Of a stretch of 64,000 nucleotides of DNA, positions 1 through 7,676 are shown piece after piece (position 1 is the first letter of the stretch; each line of letters begins with the position of its first letter). A program made the position numbers and the translations under genes. Under the pieces are notes generated by a model that ran no database searches, had not been told where the DNA came from, and saw nothing but the letters and a program-made list of their open reading frames with translations. Source of the DNA: Nocardia asteroides (GTDB taxonomy: Bacteria > Actinomycetota > Actinomycetes > Mycobacteriales > Mycobacteriaceae); assembly GCF_021183625.1 (NCBI RefSeq), contig NZ_CP089214.1:5084001-5148000 (forward strand), written 5' to 3'.

Positions 1-818
1 AGCAGGTCCTGCCCGACATCGTGAACGGCGAGATGGCCTCCTACGCGCTCTCCGAGCGCGAGGCGGGCTCGGACGCCGCCTCCATGCGCACCCGGGCCAA
101 GCAGGACGGCGACAGCTGGGTGCTCAACGGCTCCAAGTGCTGGATCACCAACGGCGGCAAGTCCTCCTGGTACACCGTGATGGCGGTGACCGACGCCGAG
201 AAGGGCTCGAACGGCATCTCGGCGTTCCTCGTGCACTCCGATGACGAGGGCTTCGTGGTCGGCCCGCTGGAGCACAAGCTCGGCATCAAGGGCTCGCCCA
301 CCGCCGAGCTGTACTTCGAGAACTGCCGCATCCCCGGCGACCGCATCGTCGGCGAGCCGGGCACCGGCTTCAAGACCGCGCTGCAGACCCTCGACCACAC
401 CCGCCCCACCATCGGCGCGCAGGCCGTCGGGCTGGCCCAGGGCGCGCTGGACGCCGCGATCGCCTACACCAAGGACCGCAAGCAGTTCGGCACCAGGATC
501 GCCGACTTCCAGAACACCCAGTTCATGCTGGCCGACATGGCGATGAAGATCGAGGCCGCCCGGCTCATGGTCTACACCTCCGCGGCCCGCGCCGAGCGCG
601 GCGAGAAGAACCTGGGCTTCATCTCCGCCGCCGCCAAGTGCTTCGCCTCGGACGTCGCCATGGAGGTCACCACCAACGCCGTCCAGCTCTTCGGCGGCGC
701 CGGCTACACCACCGACTTCCCGGTGGAGCGGATGATGCGCGACGCCAAGATCACCCAGATCTACGAGGGCACCAACCAGATCCAGCGGGTCGTCATGTCG
801 CGCGCACTGCTGCGCTGA
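1..818 (+). CDS. Acyl-CoA dehydrogenase (C-terminal part, 5' end outside window)
   Basis: This flavoenzyme introduces the alpha,beta double bond into an acyl-CoA during fatty-acid or branched-chain acid oxidation. The reading frame is open to the window edge, so the N-terminal helical domain is missing. About 272 residues are visible. They include the middle beta domain with the substrate/FAD loop (YALSEREAGSDAAS), the C-terminal helical domain (KDRKQFGTRIADFQNTQ), and the end motif IYEGTNQIQR, whose Glu is the usual catalytic base. The substrate class cannot be set from this part. A spacer of about 118 bp separates it from the next gene on the same strand. Confidence 0.93.
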   Translation, partial: QVLPDIVNGEMASYALSEREAGSDAASMRTRAKQDGDSWVLNGSKCWITNGGKSSWYTVMAVTDAEKGSNGISAFLVHSDDEGFVVGPLEHKLGIKGSPTAELYFENCRIPGDRIVGEPGTGFKTALQTLDHTRPTIGAQAVGLAQGALDAAIAYTKDRKQFGTRIADFQNTQFMLADMAMKIEAARLMVYTSAARAERGEKNLGFISAAAKCFASDVAMEVTTNAVQLFGGAGYTTDFPVERMMRDAKITQIYEGTNQIQRVVMSRALLR

Positions 819-936
819 TTCAACCGACTCCGGCGCTGATCCCCGGTACCGTTCGGGTATCGGGGTTCACGCGTGCGCGCGTCCGTATCCGAATCCAGGG
901 TGTCGGGCCACCGCGTACAGGAGGACGATTTCAGGC

Positions 937-1245
937 ATGAGTGGGGTGGAGATAACCGACAGATATGTCCGGCGCACTCTTCCCGGCGGGCGGGTCGAGG
1001 AAGTGAGCTGGGCGGATCTCGCGGAGGTTCGCATCATCACCAGTACCGACGGGCCCTTCGCCGACGACGTGTTCTTCGTCCTGATCGGGGCGAAGGGCAA
1101 CGGCTGCGCGGTGCCGCAGTCGGACGGCGGGAAGTCGCTGCTGCACCGGCTGCGGGCGCTGCCGGGCTTCGACAACGAGGCCGTGGTGGCGGCGATGGGG
1201 TGCACCACCGATCACCAGTTCCTGTGCTGGCGGCGGTCGAACTGA
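937..1245 (+). CDS. Conserved hypothetical protein, 102 aa
   Basis: I do not recognise the family. The protein is a small soluble alpha/beta protein that starts MSGVEITDRYVRRTLPGG and has the core segment DDVFFVLIGAKGNGCAVPQ. No signal peptide or membrane segment is visible. An AGGAGG stretch lies about 12 nt before the ATG, a rather long spacing. The gene stops one base before the end of the convergent acetyltransferase-like gene, so the two 3' ends are packed together. The overall look resembles small actinobacterial proteins of unknown function. No function is proposed. Confidence 0.7.
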   Translation: MSGVEITDRYVRRTLPGGRVEEVSWADLAEVRIITSTDGPFADDVFFVLIGAKGNGCAVPQSDGGKSLLHRLRALPGFDNEAVVAAMGCTTDHQFLCWRRSN

Positions 1246-1246
1246 G

Positions 1247-1528
1247 TCAGGACGCGACGAGGTCGCGGTATTCGTTGTGCGCGGCGATGAACTGCTCCAC
1301 GTACCAGCAGGTGGGCAGCACGGTGAAGCCGTGCTCGCGCGAGTCGCGCAGCGCGTACTCGACCACCTCGGCGGCGACCCCGCGGCGGCGGAACTCGGGG
1401 AACGTCACGGTGTGGTTGAAATCGCGGACGGTGCCGCGCTCGGCGTAGTCGGCGTACCCGGCCAGCACCTCGTCCACATAGATCTCGAACCTGGTGTCCT
1501 CGGCATTGTGTTTGAGCTCGGTGTTCAT
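1247..1528 (-). CDS. GNAT-like N-acetyltransferase, short form (YjdJ type)
   Basis: This 93-residue protein has the minimal GNAT core seen in the YjdJ-like group. A strand ending in FNHTVTFPEFRRRGVAAEVV gives the acetyl-CoA pyrophosphate loop (R-R-G-V-A). A second conserved segment follows (VLPTCWYVEQFIAAHNEYRDL), with the Cys/Tyr typical of the group. The family is thought to acetylate small molecules or amino groups, but the substrate is unknown. The gene lies just downstream of the FAD-linked oxidase on the same strand (about 40 bp gap), so co-transcription is possible. Confidence 0.8.
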   Translation of the reverse strand: MNTELKHNAEDTRFEIYVDEVLAGYADYAERGTVRDFNHTVTFPEFRRRGVAAEVVEYALRDSREHGFTVLPTCWYVEQFIAAHNEYRDLVAS

Positions 1529-1568
1529 GCCGGGTAGAACCGCGCGGCGAACCCCGATGTTCCGGTCC

Positions 1569-2927
1569 TCACAGGATCGCGCCGGGGTTGAGGATGCCGG
1601 TCGGGTCGAGCGCGTCCTTGATCCGCCTGGTCAGCGCCATCACGTCGGGGCCGACCTGATCCGGCAGCCAGGCCTTCTTCAACCGGCCGACGCCGTGCTC
1701 GCCGGTGATGGTTCCGCCGAGCGCGATGGCCAGGTCCATGATCTCGCCGAAGGCGCGGTGCGCCCGCGCGGTCTGCTCGGCGTCGGCCGGGTCGTGCACG
1801 ATGAGCGGGTGCGTATTGCCGTCCCCGGCGTGCGCGATCACCGAGACCGTCACCGCGTTGCGCTCGGCGATCTCGGCGATCCCGGAGACCAGGTCGGCGA
1901 GCCGGGGCAGCGGCACCCCGACGTCCTCGAGCAGCAGCGGCCCGAGCCGCTCCACCGCCGGGATGGCGAACCGGCGGGCCGCGGTGAACGCCTCGCCCTC
2001 CTCCGGGTCGGCGGTGCTGAAAACCTCGGTGGCCCCTGCCTTCTCGCAGGCGGCGACCATCAGCTCGGCCTCGTGCGCGGCGAAGGCGCCCGGCGCGTCG
2101 GAGCGGGCGACCAGCAGCGCGGCGGCCGAGCGGTCCAGCCCCATGCGCAGCTCGTCCTCGACCGCGTTGACCGCGACCGCGTCCATGAACTCCAGCATGG
2201 CCGGGCGCAGCGCGGCGGTGATGGCGAGGATCGCCTCGGTGGCGGAGTGCAGGTCGGCGAAGCTCGCGACGACGGTGCTGAGCGGTGGCTGCGCGGGCAG
2301 CAGCCGCAGGGTGAGCTCGGTGATCACGCCGAGCGTTCCCTCGCTGCCGACGAAGAGCTTGGTGAGCGAGAGCCCGGCGGAGTCCTTGAGCCGCGGCCCG
2401 CCCAGCCGCACCGGGGTTCCTTCGGCGAGCACCACCTCCATGCCGAGCACGTAGTCGCTGGTCACGCCGTACTTCACGCAGCAGAGGCCGCCCGCGTTGG
2501 TGGCCGCGTTGCCGCCGATCGAGCAGATCTCGAACGACGACGGGTCCGGCGGGTACCACAGCCCGTGCTCCGCGACGGCCCGCTTGACCTCGGCGTTCAG
2601 CAGCCCGGGCTGCACCACCGCGGTGCGCGTCACCGGATCGACGCTGATCGCGCGCATCCGCTCGGTGCAGAGCACGATGCCACCCGCCACCGCGGTCGCG
2701 CCGCCGGAGAGCCCGGAGCCCGCCCCGCGCGGCACCACCGGAACGCCGTGCGCGTGCGCCCAGCGCAGCGTGGCCGCGACGTCCGCGGTGGCGGTGGCGC
2801 GGACGACGGCGAGCGGGGTGCCCGCGCCGGGATCCTTCGCCCAGTCGTGGCGGTACCCGGCCAGCACGTCCGGGTCGGTGACGACGGCGCCCGCGGGGAG
2901 CGTGGCGATCAAGTCCTGTAGCTGCAC
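1569..2927 (-). CDS. FAD-linked oxidase, GlcD / D-lactate dehydrogenase type
   Basis: This 452-residue flavoprotein of the FAD_binding_4 / FAD-oxidase_C family oxidises 2-hydroxyacids such as glycolate or D-lactate. The N-terminal FAD domain has the typical PRGAGSGLSGGATAVAGG pyrophosphate loop. The C-terminal half carries HAGDGNTHPLIVHD and EHGVGRLKKAWL, the conserved metal and substrate motifs of the family. An upstream GTG would give 25 extra residues. I prefer the GTG at 2927 because a TAGCGT -10 hexamer lies 7 nt before it, which points to a leaderless mRNA beginning at that codon. No GlcE/GlcF partner genes are nearby, so the exact substrate is open. Confidence 0.9.
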   Translation of the reverse strand: MQLQDLIATLPAGAVVTDPDVLAGYRHDWAKDPGAGTPLAVVRATATADVAATLRWAHAHGVPVVPRGAGSGLSGGATAVAGGIVLCTERMRAISVDPVTRTAVVQPGLLNAEVKRAVAEHGLWYPPDPSSFEICSIGGNAATNAGGLCCVKYGVTSDYVLGMEVVLAEGTPVRLGGPRLKDSAGLSLTKLFVGSEGTLGVITELTLRLLPAQPPLSTVVASFADLHSATEAILAITAALRPAMLEFMDAVAVNAVEDELRMGLDRSAAALLVARSDAPGAFAAHEAELMVAACEKAGATEVFSTADPEEGEAFTAARRFAIPAVERLGPLLLEDVGVPLPRLADLVSGIAEIAERNAVTVSVIAHAGDGNTHPLIVHDPADAEQTARAHRAFGEIMDLAIALGGTITGEHGVGRLKKAWLPDQVGPDVMALTRRIKDALDPTGILNPGAIL

Positions 2928-3076
2928 TCTTGCCACGCTAGCTGGCCGAAACACGGATTTCACCGGCGTTCGCTTGGTGGCGGGCCGGGTGCGGGGCCAC
3001 AATCATCCGACAGGGGTCGCGGAGTTCGAAAACCGCGAGGGTCGGGTGTCATTCAGCGCGCAGGAGGGATTTCAGC

Positions 3077-3379
3077 ATGACCGCTACACCGGACTACCGC
3101 GAACTCGTCACCGCGGTGATCGGCCCCGAGGTGGCCGAGGCAGGGCTGGACGACGAGACCGTGCGCCGGATCGAGGCGGGCGAGATCGACGACTGGCTGG
3201 CCGCGCTGGCGAGCTCGGGGCTCTTCGACAAGCCGACGCTGGCCGGCATCGGGGCGCAGTGGCGGCGCGATCCGCGGCTGCTGGCCGAGCTGCTGCTGGA
3301 GCACGCCGACGACCTCACCAGGCGCAGGCTGGCCGCGCTGCGCCCGGCGGGCGGCGGCCGCAGCAGCCGGATCGGCTGA
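3077..3379 (+). CDS. Conserved hypothetical helical protein, 100 aa
   Basis: This small, acidic, probably all-helical soluble protein begins MTATPDYRELVTAVIGPEV and ends in a short basic Gly/Ser tail. The purine-rich AGGAGGGA about 9 nt before the ATG is a good ribosome binding site. It contains no Cys or His cluster and no membrane segment. I do not recognise the family. It sits between the divergent FAD-linked oxidase and the GtrA gene on the same strand, 56 bp from the latter. Confidence 0.65.
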   Translation: MTATPDYRELVTAVIGPEVAEAGLDDETVRRIEAGEIDDWLAALASSGLFDKPTLAGIGAQWRRDPRLLAELLLEHADDLTRRRLAALRPAGGGRSSRIG

Positions 3380-3435
3380 CGCCGGGTTCGCCCGCCGCTC
3401 ACCCGGCCGTCACCTGCCGGTGGCATCCTGCGGGC

Positions 3436-3939
3436 GTGGGCGAACCGGCGGACCTCCGCGACGAAGCAACGGCACCCGAATCGTCGCTGGACGGCATCGC
3501 GGACCGCTTCGGCCGCTGGTGCGAGCGGGTGGTCGCGCTGCTCCCGCTCGGCCTGGACCGGCTGATCCCGCCGACCTTCCTCGGCTTCGCGCTGATCAAT
3601 ACCGGCACCTTCGGCGTCGACCTGCTGCTGCTGACGATCATGTACGGCGGCCTCGGGCTGCCGATCTGGTTCGCGGTGAGCGCCGCCTACGCCTGCGCCT
3701 TCGGGCTGGCCTTCGTGCTGAACCGGAGCTTCAACTTCCACTCGCACGCGCCGGTGGCCGGGCAGGCGGCGGTGTACACGGTGGTCGTGGTGGTCAACTA
3801 CGCGGCCTTCATCCTCGGGGTCGGCGGCGGGCTCGTCGCGCTCGGCGTCGACTACCACCTGTCCCGGATCCTGGCGGGCGGCTGCGAGGCCGTCTACATG
3901 TACAGCGCGATGCGCTGGGTCGTCTTCCGGCGGCGCTGA
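3436..3939 (+). CDS. GtrA family membrane protein
   Basis: This 167-residue protein has four predicted membrane segments and the GtrA pattern: FLGFALINTGTFGVDLLLL in the first helix, FGLAFVLNRSFNFHS after the second, and a C-terminal RWVVFRRR. GtrA proteins are thought to move lipid-linked sugars across the membrane or to assist polyprenyl-phosphate glycosyltransferases. In mycolic-acid bacteria they are linked to arabinogalactan or lipoglycan assembly. The GTG start is supported by a CATCCT hexamer 6 nt upstream, which suggests a leaderless transcript. Longer in-frame starts upstream are not needed. It is convergent with the next gene. Confidence 0.88.
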   Translation: MGEPADLRDEATAPESSLDGIADRFGRWCERVVALLPLGLDRLIPPTFLGFALINTGTFGVDLLLLTIMYGGLGLPIWFAVSAAYACAFGLAFVLNRSFNFHSHAPVAGQAAVYTVVVVVNYAAFILGVGGGLVALGVDYHLSRILAGGCEAVYMYSAMRWVVFRRR

Positions 3940-3942
3940 CGC

Positions 3943-4581
3943 TCAGTTCAGCAGCTCGGGCCGGCCGCCGTCGACGATCACCGCGTCGTCGTCGGTGAGG
4001 GCCCAATGCGGCTTGCCTTCGGCGCGGAAGCGCGCGGCGAGCCGGGTGCAGCTGCCGTCCGGGTCGGTGGGGGAGTCGATGTGCGGCACGATCGGGCGGT
4101 CGATCAGCCCGAGCCCGTCCCAGCGAGGTTCGGCGCCGGTGGCCGGACGCACCTCGGCCGGGTCGTCGGCCTCCTCGATGCCGTGCAGGTCCGGGCTCAG
4201 CAGGCAGGCGCCCGCGCTGTACCCGGCGTAGACGAGGGCATCGTCGGCGAGCAGCGCGGGCAGCACGGCGTCCGCGCCGCTGCGGGCGAACTGGGCGCGC
4301 AGCACGAAGGTGTTGCCGCCGCGCACCCAGAGCAGCGGGAACCCGGCGAGGGTGGCGCGCAGCTTCTCCGGCGCGCCCGCGTACTCGCGCAGGTCGACCA
4401 CCTCGGGGCGGAAGCCGAGGCGCCGCAGCGGCACCTCGTCGCTGGTCACCGCGGAGTGCCAGGCGGCTGGCCAGGCGTCGCAGGCATTCGGGATCAGCCC
4501 GACCCGGCCCGGGGTGCCGACCAGCTCGAGCAGCCGGTCGGCGTGCGCGCCGAAGCGGTAGCTCGCCAGGAAGAGCCGCAT
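3943..4581 (-). CDS. Peptidase E-like (S51 family) hydrolase
   Basis: The 212 residues resemble the S51 family (alpha-aspartyl dipeptidase PepE and cyanophycinase relatives). The nucleophile elbow VYAGYSAGACLL holds the Ser, and the family His lies in IVPHID. The start MRLFLASYRFG leads straight into the Rossmann-like first strand. The ATG shares one base with the stop of the upstream mycothiol-dependent enzyme gene (TGATG), so the two are probably translationally coupled. Natural substrates of such small S51 members are poorly known. Aspartyl dipeptides are the textbook example, but function here is inferred only from the fold. Confidence 0.82.
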   Translation of the reverse strand: MRLFLASYRFGAHADRLLELVGTPGRVGLIPNACDAWPAAWHSAVTSDEVPLRRLGFRPEVVDLREYAGAPEKLRATLAGFPLLWVRGGNTFVLRAQFARSGADAVLPALLADDALVYAGYSAGACLLSPDLHGIEEADDPAEVRPATGAEPRWDGLGLIDRPIVPHIDSPTDPDGSCTRLAARFRAEGKPHWALTDDDAVIVDGGRPELLN

Positions 4582-5414
4582 CAGATGGTGAAGGCGAGCG
4601 AGCGCACGAGCCGCTTGCCGAGCTCGGTGTCGCCGCGCAGCGCGATCTCGCCCTCGTGCGCGGTGGCCGGGGTGCGGCCGCCGCCGAGCCGGGTGAAGAG
4701 CCCGGAGTCGAGGGCGATCGCGGCGTCCGGCGGGCCGTCGAGCGCGTCCACGAAACCGGCTCTGCCCGTGACCGCGACCCGCAGCGTGCGGGCGAGCGCG
4801 CCGCTCAGCTCGATCTCGATCCGCGCGCCGTCCGGCGCCTGCCCGCGCTTGACCAGCACCCGGGGGATCGAGCCGAGGAACTCCTGGAACGCCACCTCGC
4901 CGCGGCAGCCGCCCTCGGCCACGGTGACGCCGAGCGCGTCCGCGATGTCGATCTCGTGCATCCAGCAGTCGAAGAGCCGCACCCGCATGAAGCGGCCGTA
5001 GCTCACCTCGCCGATCGGCGAGGGGGTCATCGCGGCCCACGCCTCGGCGTCCAGCGCGCGCAGCGCGGCGGTGCGGCGCTCGGTCACCGAGGTGTAGAGC
5101 TCGAACAGCCCGGCGGGCGGCAGCGGGCGCAGCCGGTCCACCCAGATCTCGTTCAGCACGCCGGTCTCGTTGCGCACGTGCGGCAGCTCGCGCACGTCGA
5201 CCTTGGGGCGCAGCGGGTCGGCGGCGGGCGGGCGCTCGCCGAGCAGCCAGGACTCGGTGCCGATCACGTGCGCCAGCACGTCGAAGACGGTCCAGCCGGG
5301 CAGCGCCGTCGGGGTGCGCCAGCCGGGCTCGTCCAGGTCGGCGACGAGGCGGCCGAGCGCCTGCCACTGCTCTGCCAACAGGTCGATCAGCTCGGCCTGC
5401 TCGGGTTCGCTCAC
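4581..5414 (-). CDS. Maleylpyruvate isomerase family mycothiol-dependent enzyme
   Basis: This 277-residue protein of the DinB/MDMPI superfamily has an N-terminal four-helix domain with the conserved segment LPGWTVFDVLAHVIGTESWL. Its first metal His is the one in AHVIG. The C-terminal part is an MDMPI-C/SCP-like domain (EIELSGALARTLRVAVTG). Family members use mycothiol, the actinobacterial thiol, for isomerisation or transfer reactions, and the metal is bound by three His. The gene overlaps the peptidase E-like gene by one base downstream, and the HIT gene lies about 28 bp upstream on the same strand, suggesting a three-gene unit. The substrate is unknown. Confidence 0.88.
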   Translation of the reverse strand: MSEPEQAELIDLLAEQWQALGRLVADLDEPGWRTPTALPGWTVFDVLAHVIGTESWLLGERPPAADPLRPKVDVRELPHVRNETGVLNEIWVDRLRPLPPAGLFELYTSVTERRTAALRALDAEAWAAMTPSPIGEVSYGRFMRVRLFDCWMHEIDIADALGVTVAEGGCRGEVAFQEFLGSIPRVLVKRGQAPDGARIEIELSGALARTLRVAVTGRAGFVDALDGPPDAAIALDSGLFTRLGGGRTPATAHEGEIALRGDTELGKRLVRSLAFTI

Positions 5415-5442
5415 CGGTGTGCTCCCTCGTGGTCGGTGTCGG

Positions 5443-5874
5443 TCATCGCGCGTCGAGCGCGGCCAGGCCGGCGCGGATCGCGGCGGCGGTGGATTCGGCG
5501 TCGTGCGGCCGCCGCAGCAGCAGCCCGGCGGCGAAGCGGGCCCTGTCGCCGGAGCGGCGCGGGATCACGTGCAGGTGCACGTGCCCGACGGTCTGGAAGG
5601 CGGCCTTGCCGTCGTTCAGCACCAGGTTCGCGCCGTCCGCGGCGAGCCCGCCGCGGCGGGCCGCGCGGGCCAGCCGGTGCCCGGTGCGGAAGACGGCGGC
5701 GCCGAGCTCGGGCTCCAGCTCGTCGAGCTCGGTGGCGTGGCTCCTCGGGATCACGAGCGTGTGCCCGCGGGCGATCGGTCGGATGTCGAGGAACGCCAGC
5801 ACGTCCGCGTCCTCGTGGACGACGGTCGCGGGGGCGGTTCCGGCCACGATGGCGCAGAAGACGCAGTCGGTCAC
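5443..5874 (-). CDS. HIT family nucleotide-binding hydrolase
   Basis: This 143-residue histidine triad protein begins with the zinc-type segment TDCVFCAIVAG and continues with FLDIRPIARGHTLVIPRSH and the active-site triad HVHLHVIPR. HIT enzymes hydrolyse or transfer nucleoside monophosphates (Hint/Ap4A-type reactions). A longer open frame runs upstream, but similarity begins at the GTG at 5874. A TAAGGT hexamer lies 8 nt before that codon, indicating a leaderless mRNA. It is the first gene of a probable unit with the mycothiol enzyme and the peptidase E-like gene. Confidence 0.9.
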   Translation of the reverse strand: MTDCVFCAIVAGTAPATVVHEDADVLAFLDIRPIARGHTLVIPRSHATELDELEPELGAAVFRTGHRLARAARRGGLAADGANLVLNDGKAAFQTVGHVHLHVIPRRSGDRARFAAGLLLRRPHDAESTAAAIRAGLAALDAR

Positions 5875-6249
5875 ACCGAGCGACCTTACGGCGTACGAGC
5901 CGCGGGCGACACCCGCCATATGACACGCGTCACTCGTGTCGGAACCCCGTGTCGTGGCCGCATTCGCCGGGGGCGGGGGTACAGCGTGCCCGGCTGCCCG
6001 TTCCCGTCCGGTTTCACCTGCGGCGACGGCGGGAGGCGGCGCTCGGCGAATCCGGCGAAGCCGCGGGCACCGGGAAGACGCTGCGGAAATGCAAATTTGC
6101 GAAACCGGCGAAACAACAGTTGCGAACTTCGCCACGTGATCGGCATCTCAGCTACGCTCACCGCGGTCCGGATACAGTTGCGAGGATTCGACCTAGCTTA
6201 CTCGCCAGTAACTTAGGGATCGCTGCCAGCACGAGAAGGAAACTGACAA
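5875..6249. promoter_or_regulatory. Divergent regulatory region between the HIT gene and pntAA
   Basis: This is a 375-bp non-coding stretch. On the left is the TAAGGT -10 of the HIT gene (5883-5888, minus strand) and an inverted repeat GACACG-N7-CGTGTC (5922-5927 / 5935-5940). On the right is a locally AT-richer patch with the perfect palindrome GCAAATTTGC (6091-6100), followed by repeated GCGAA(A)C words and a GGCGAA...TTCGCC inverted pair. These lie about 90-150 bp ahead of pntAA and could be regulator sites. No canonical -35/-10 pair for pntAA stands out. GAGAAGGAAA before 6250 is the ribosome binding site. Confidence 0.45.
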
Positions 6250-7365
6250 GTGGAGACAACGCAGAGCGCAGGCGACCCGTCGCCGCGCGGCGCGCGTGTC
6301 GGGGTCGTACGCGAGTCCGGCACGGGCGAGCGGCGGGTGGCCCTGGTGCCCAAGATCGTTCCGAGTCTGCTCGCGAAGGGCGTCGATGTCGTGGTGGAGG
6401 CGGGCGCCGGAGCGGGCGCGCTGATTCCCGACGCCGCCTACGTGGAGGCGGGCGCGACCGTCGGCGACCCCTGGTCCGCCGATGTGGTGGTGAAGGTGGC
6501 CCCGCCCACCGACGCCGAGGTCGGCAAGCTGACCAGCGGGCAGACGCTGATCGGGTTCCTCGCCCCGCGCAACGCCGAGAACCAGATCGGCGCGCTGAAA
6601 ACGGCGGGCGTGCAGGCGTTCGCCGTGGAGGCCATCCCGCGGATCTCGCGCGCGCAGGTCATGGATGCCCTTTCCTCGCAGGCGAACGTCGCCGGGTACA
6701 AGGCCGTCCTGCTGGCCGCCTCGGAGTCGACCCGCTTCTTCCCCATGCTGACCACCGCGGCGGGCACCGTGAAGCCGGCCACCGTGCTGGTACTCGGGGT
6801 CGGCGTCGCCGGGCTGCAGGCGCTGGCGACGGCGAAGCGGCTCGGCGGCCGGACCACCGGCTACGACGTGCGGCCCGAGGTGGCCGACCAGGTCCGCTCG
6901 GTGGGCGCGCAGTGGCTCGACCTCGGCATCGACGCGGCCGGTGAGGGCGGGTACGCCCGCGAGCTCACCGACGAGGAGAAGGCGAAGCAGCAGCAGGCGC
7001 TGGAGGATGCCATCAAGGGCTTCGACGTGGTGATCACCACCGCGCTCGTCCCCGGCCGCCCCGCGCCGCGACTGGTGACCGCCGCCGCGGTGGAGGGCAT
7101 GAAGCCGGGCAGCGTGATCATCGACCTGGCCGGCGAGACCGGCGGCAACTGCGAGCTGACCGAGCCGGGGCAGACCGTGGTCAAGCACGACGTCACCATC
7201 GCCTCGCCGCTGAACCTGCCCGCCACCATGCCCGAGCACGCCAGCGAGCTGTACTCCAAGAACATCTTCGCGCTGCTCGACCTGATGCTGGCGGACGGCA
7301 AGCTCGCGCCCGACTTCGGCGATCAGGTCCTCGCCGATTCCTGCGTCACCCGTGAGGCGGTCTGA
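6250..7365 (+). CDS. pntAA: NAD(P) transhydrogenase subunit alpha, part 1
   Basis: This is the soluble NAD(H)-binding domain I of the membrane proton-translocating transhydrogenase, which uses the proton gradient to move hydride from NADH to NADP+. Its 371 residues include the alanine dehydrogenase-like start (GVVRESGTGERRVALVPK), the Rossmann loop VLVLGVGVAGLQALATAK near residue 178, and the RQD-type region. The GTG start is preceded by GAGAAGGAAA. It is the first of three genes. The next ATG overlaps this stop codon by one base. The split alpha subunit (PntAA plus PntAB) is the arrangement common in actinobacteria. Confidence 0.95.
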   Translation: METTQSAGDPSPRGARVGVVRESGTGERRVALVPKIVPSLLAKGVDVVVEAGAGAGALIPDAAYVEAGATVGDPWSADVVVKVAPPTDAEVGKLTSGQTLIGFLAPRNAENQIGALKTAGVQAFAVEAIPRISRAQVMDALSSQANVAGYKAVLLAASESTRFFPMLTTAAGTVKPATVLVLGVGVAGLQALATAKRLGGRTTGYDVRPEVADQVRSVGAQWLDLGIDAAGEGGYARELTDEEKAKQQQALEDAIKGFDVVITTALVPGRPAPRLVTAAAVEGMKPGSVIIDLAGETGGNCELTEPGQTVVKHDVTIASPLNLPATMPEHASELYSKNIFALLDLMLADGKLAPDFGDQVLADSCVTREAV

Positions 7366-7676
7366 TGTACACCGAACTGCTCGCGAACATCGCGATCCTC
7401 GTGCTCTCCGGGTTCGTCGGGTTCGCCGTCATCTCCAAGGTCCCGAACACCCTGCACACCCCGCTGATGTCGGGCACCAACGCCATCCACGGCATCGTCG
7501 TGCTCGGCGCCCTGGTGACGCTCGGCAAGGTGCAGGACCCCTCGATCGGCATCCAGATCATCCTGTTCGTCGCCGTGGTCTTCGGCACGCTGAACGTCAT
7601 CGGCGGCTTCGTGGTGACCGACCGCATGCTCGGCATGTTCAAGGGCAAGAAGCCCGCCCCGAAGGCTGGTGAGTGA
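7365..7676 (+). CDS. pntAB: NAD(P) transhydrogenase subunit alpha, part 2
   Basis: This 103-residue membrane protein supplies the alpha-side helices of the proton channel (domain II). Three hydrophobic segments are visible: ANIAILVLSGFVGFAVIS, HGIVVLGALVTLG and IQIILFVAVVFGTLNVIGG. The conserved HTPLMSGTNAIHGIV segment contributes to the channel. It overlaps pntAA at its start and pntB at its end (GTGA). The three proteins must therefore be made together and assemble in the cytoplasmic membrane. Confidence 0.95.
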   Translation: MYTELLANIAILVLSGFVGFAVISKVPNTLHTPLMSGTNAIHGIVVLGALVTLGKVQDPSIGIQIILFVAVVFGTLNVIGGFVVTDRMLGMFKGKKPAPKAGE

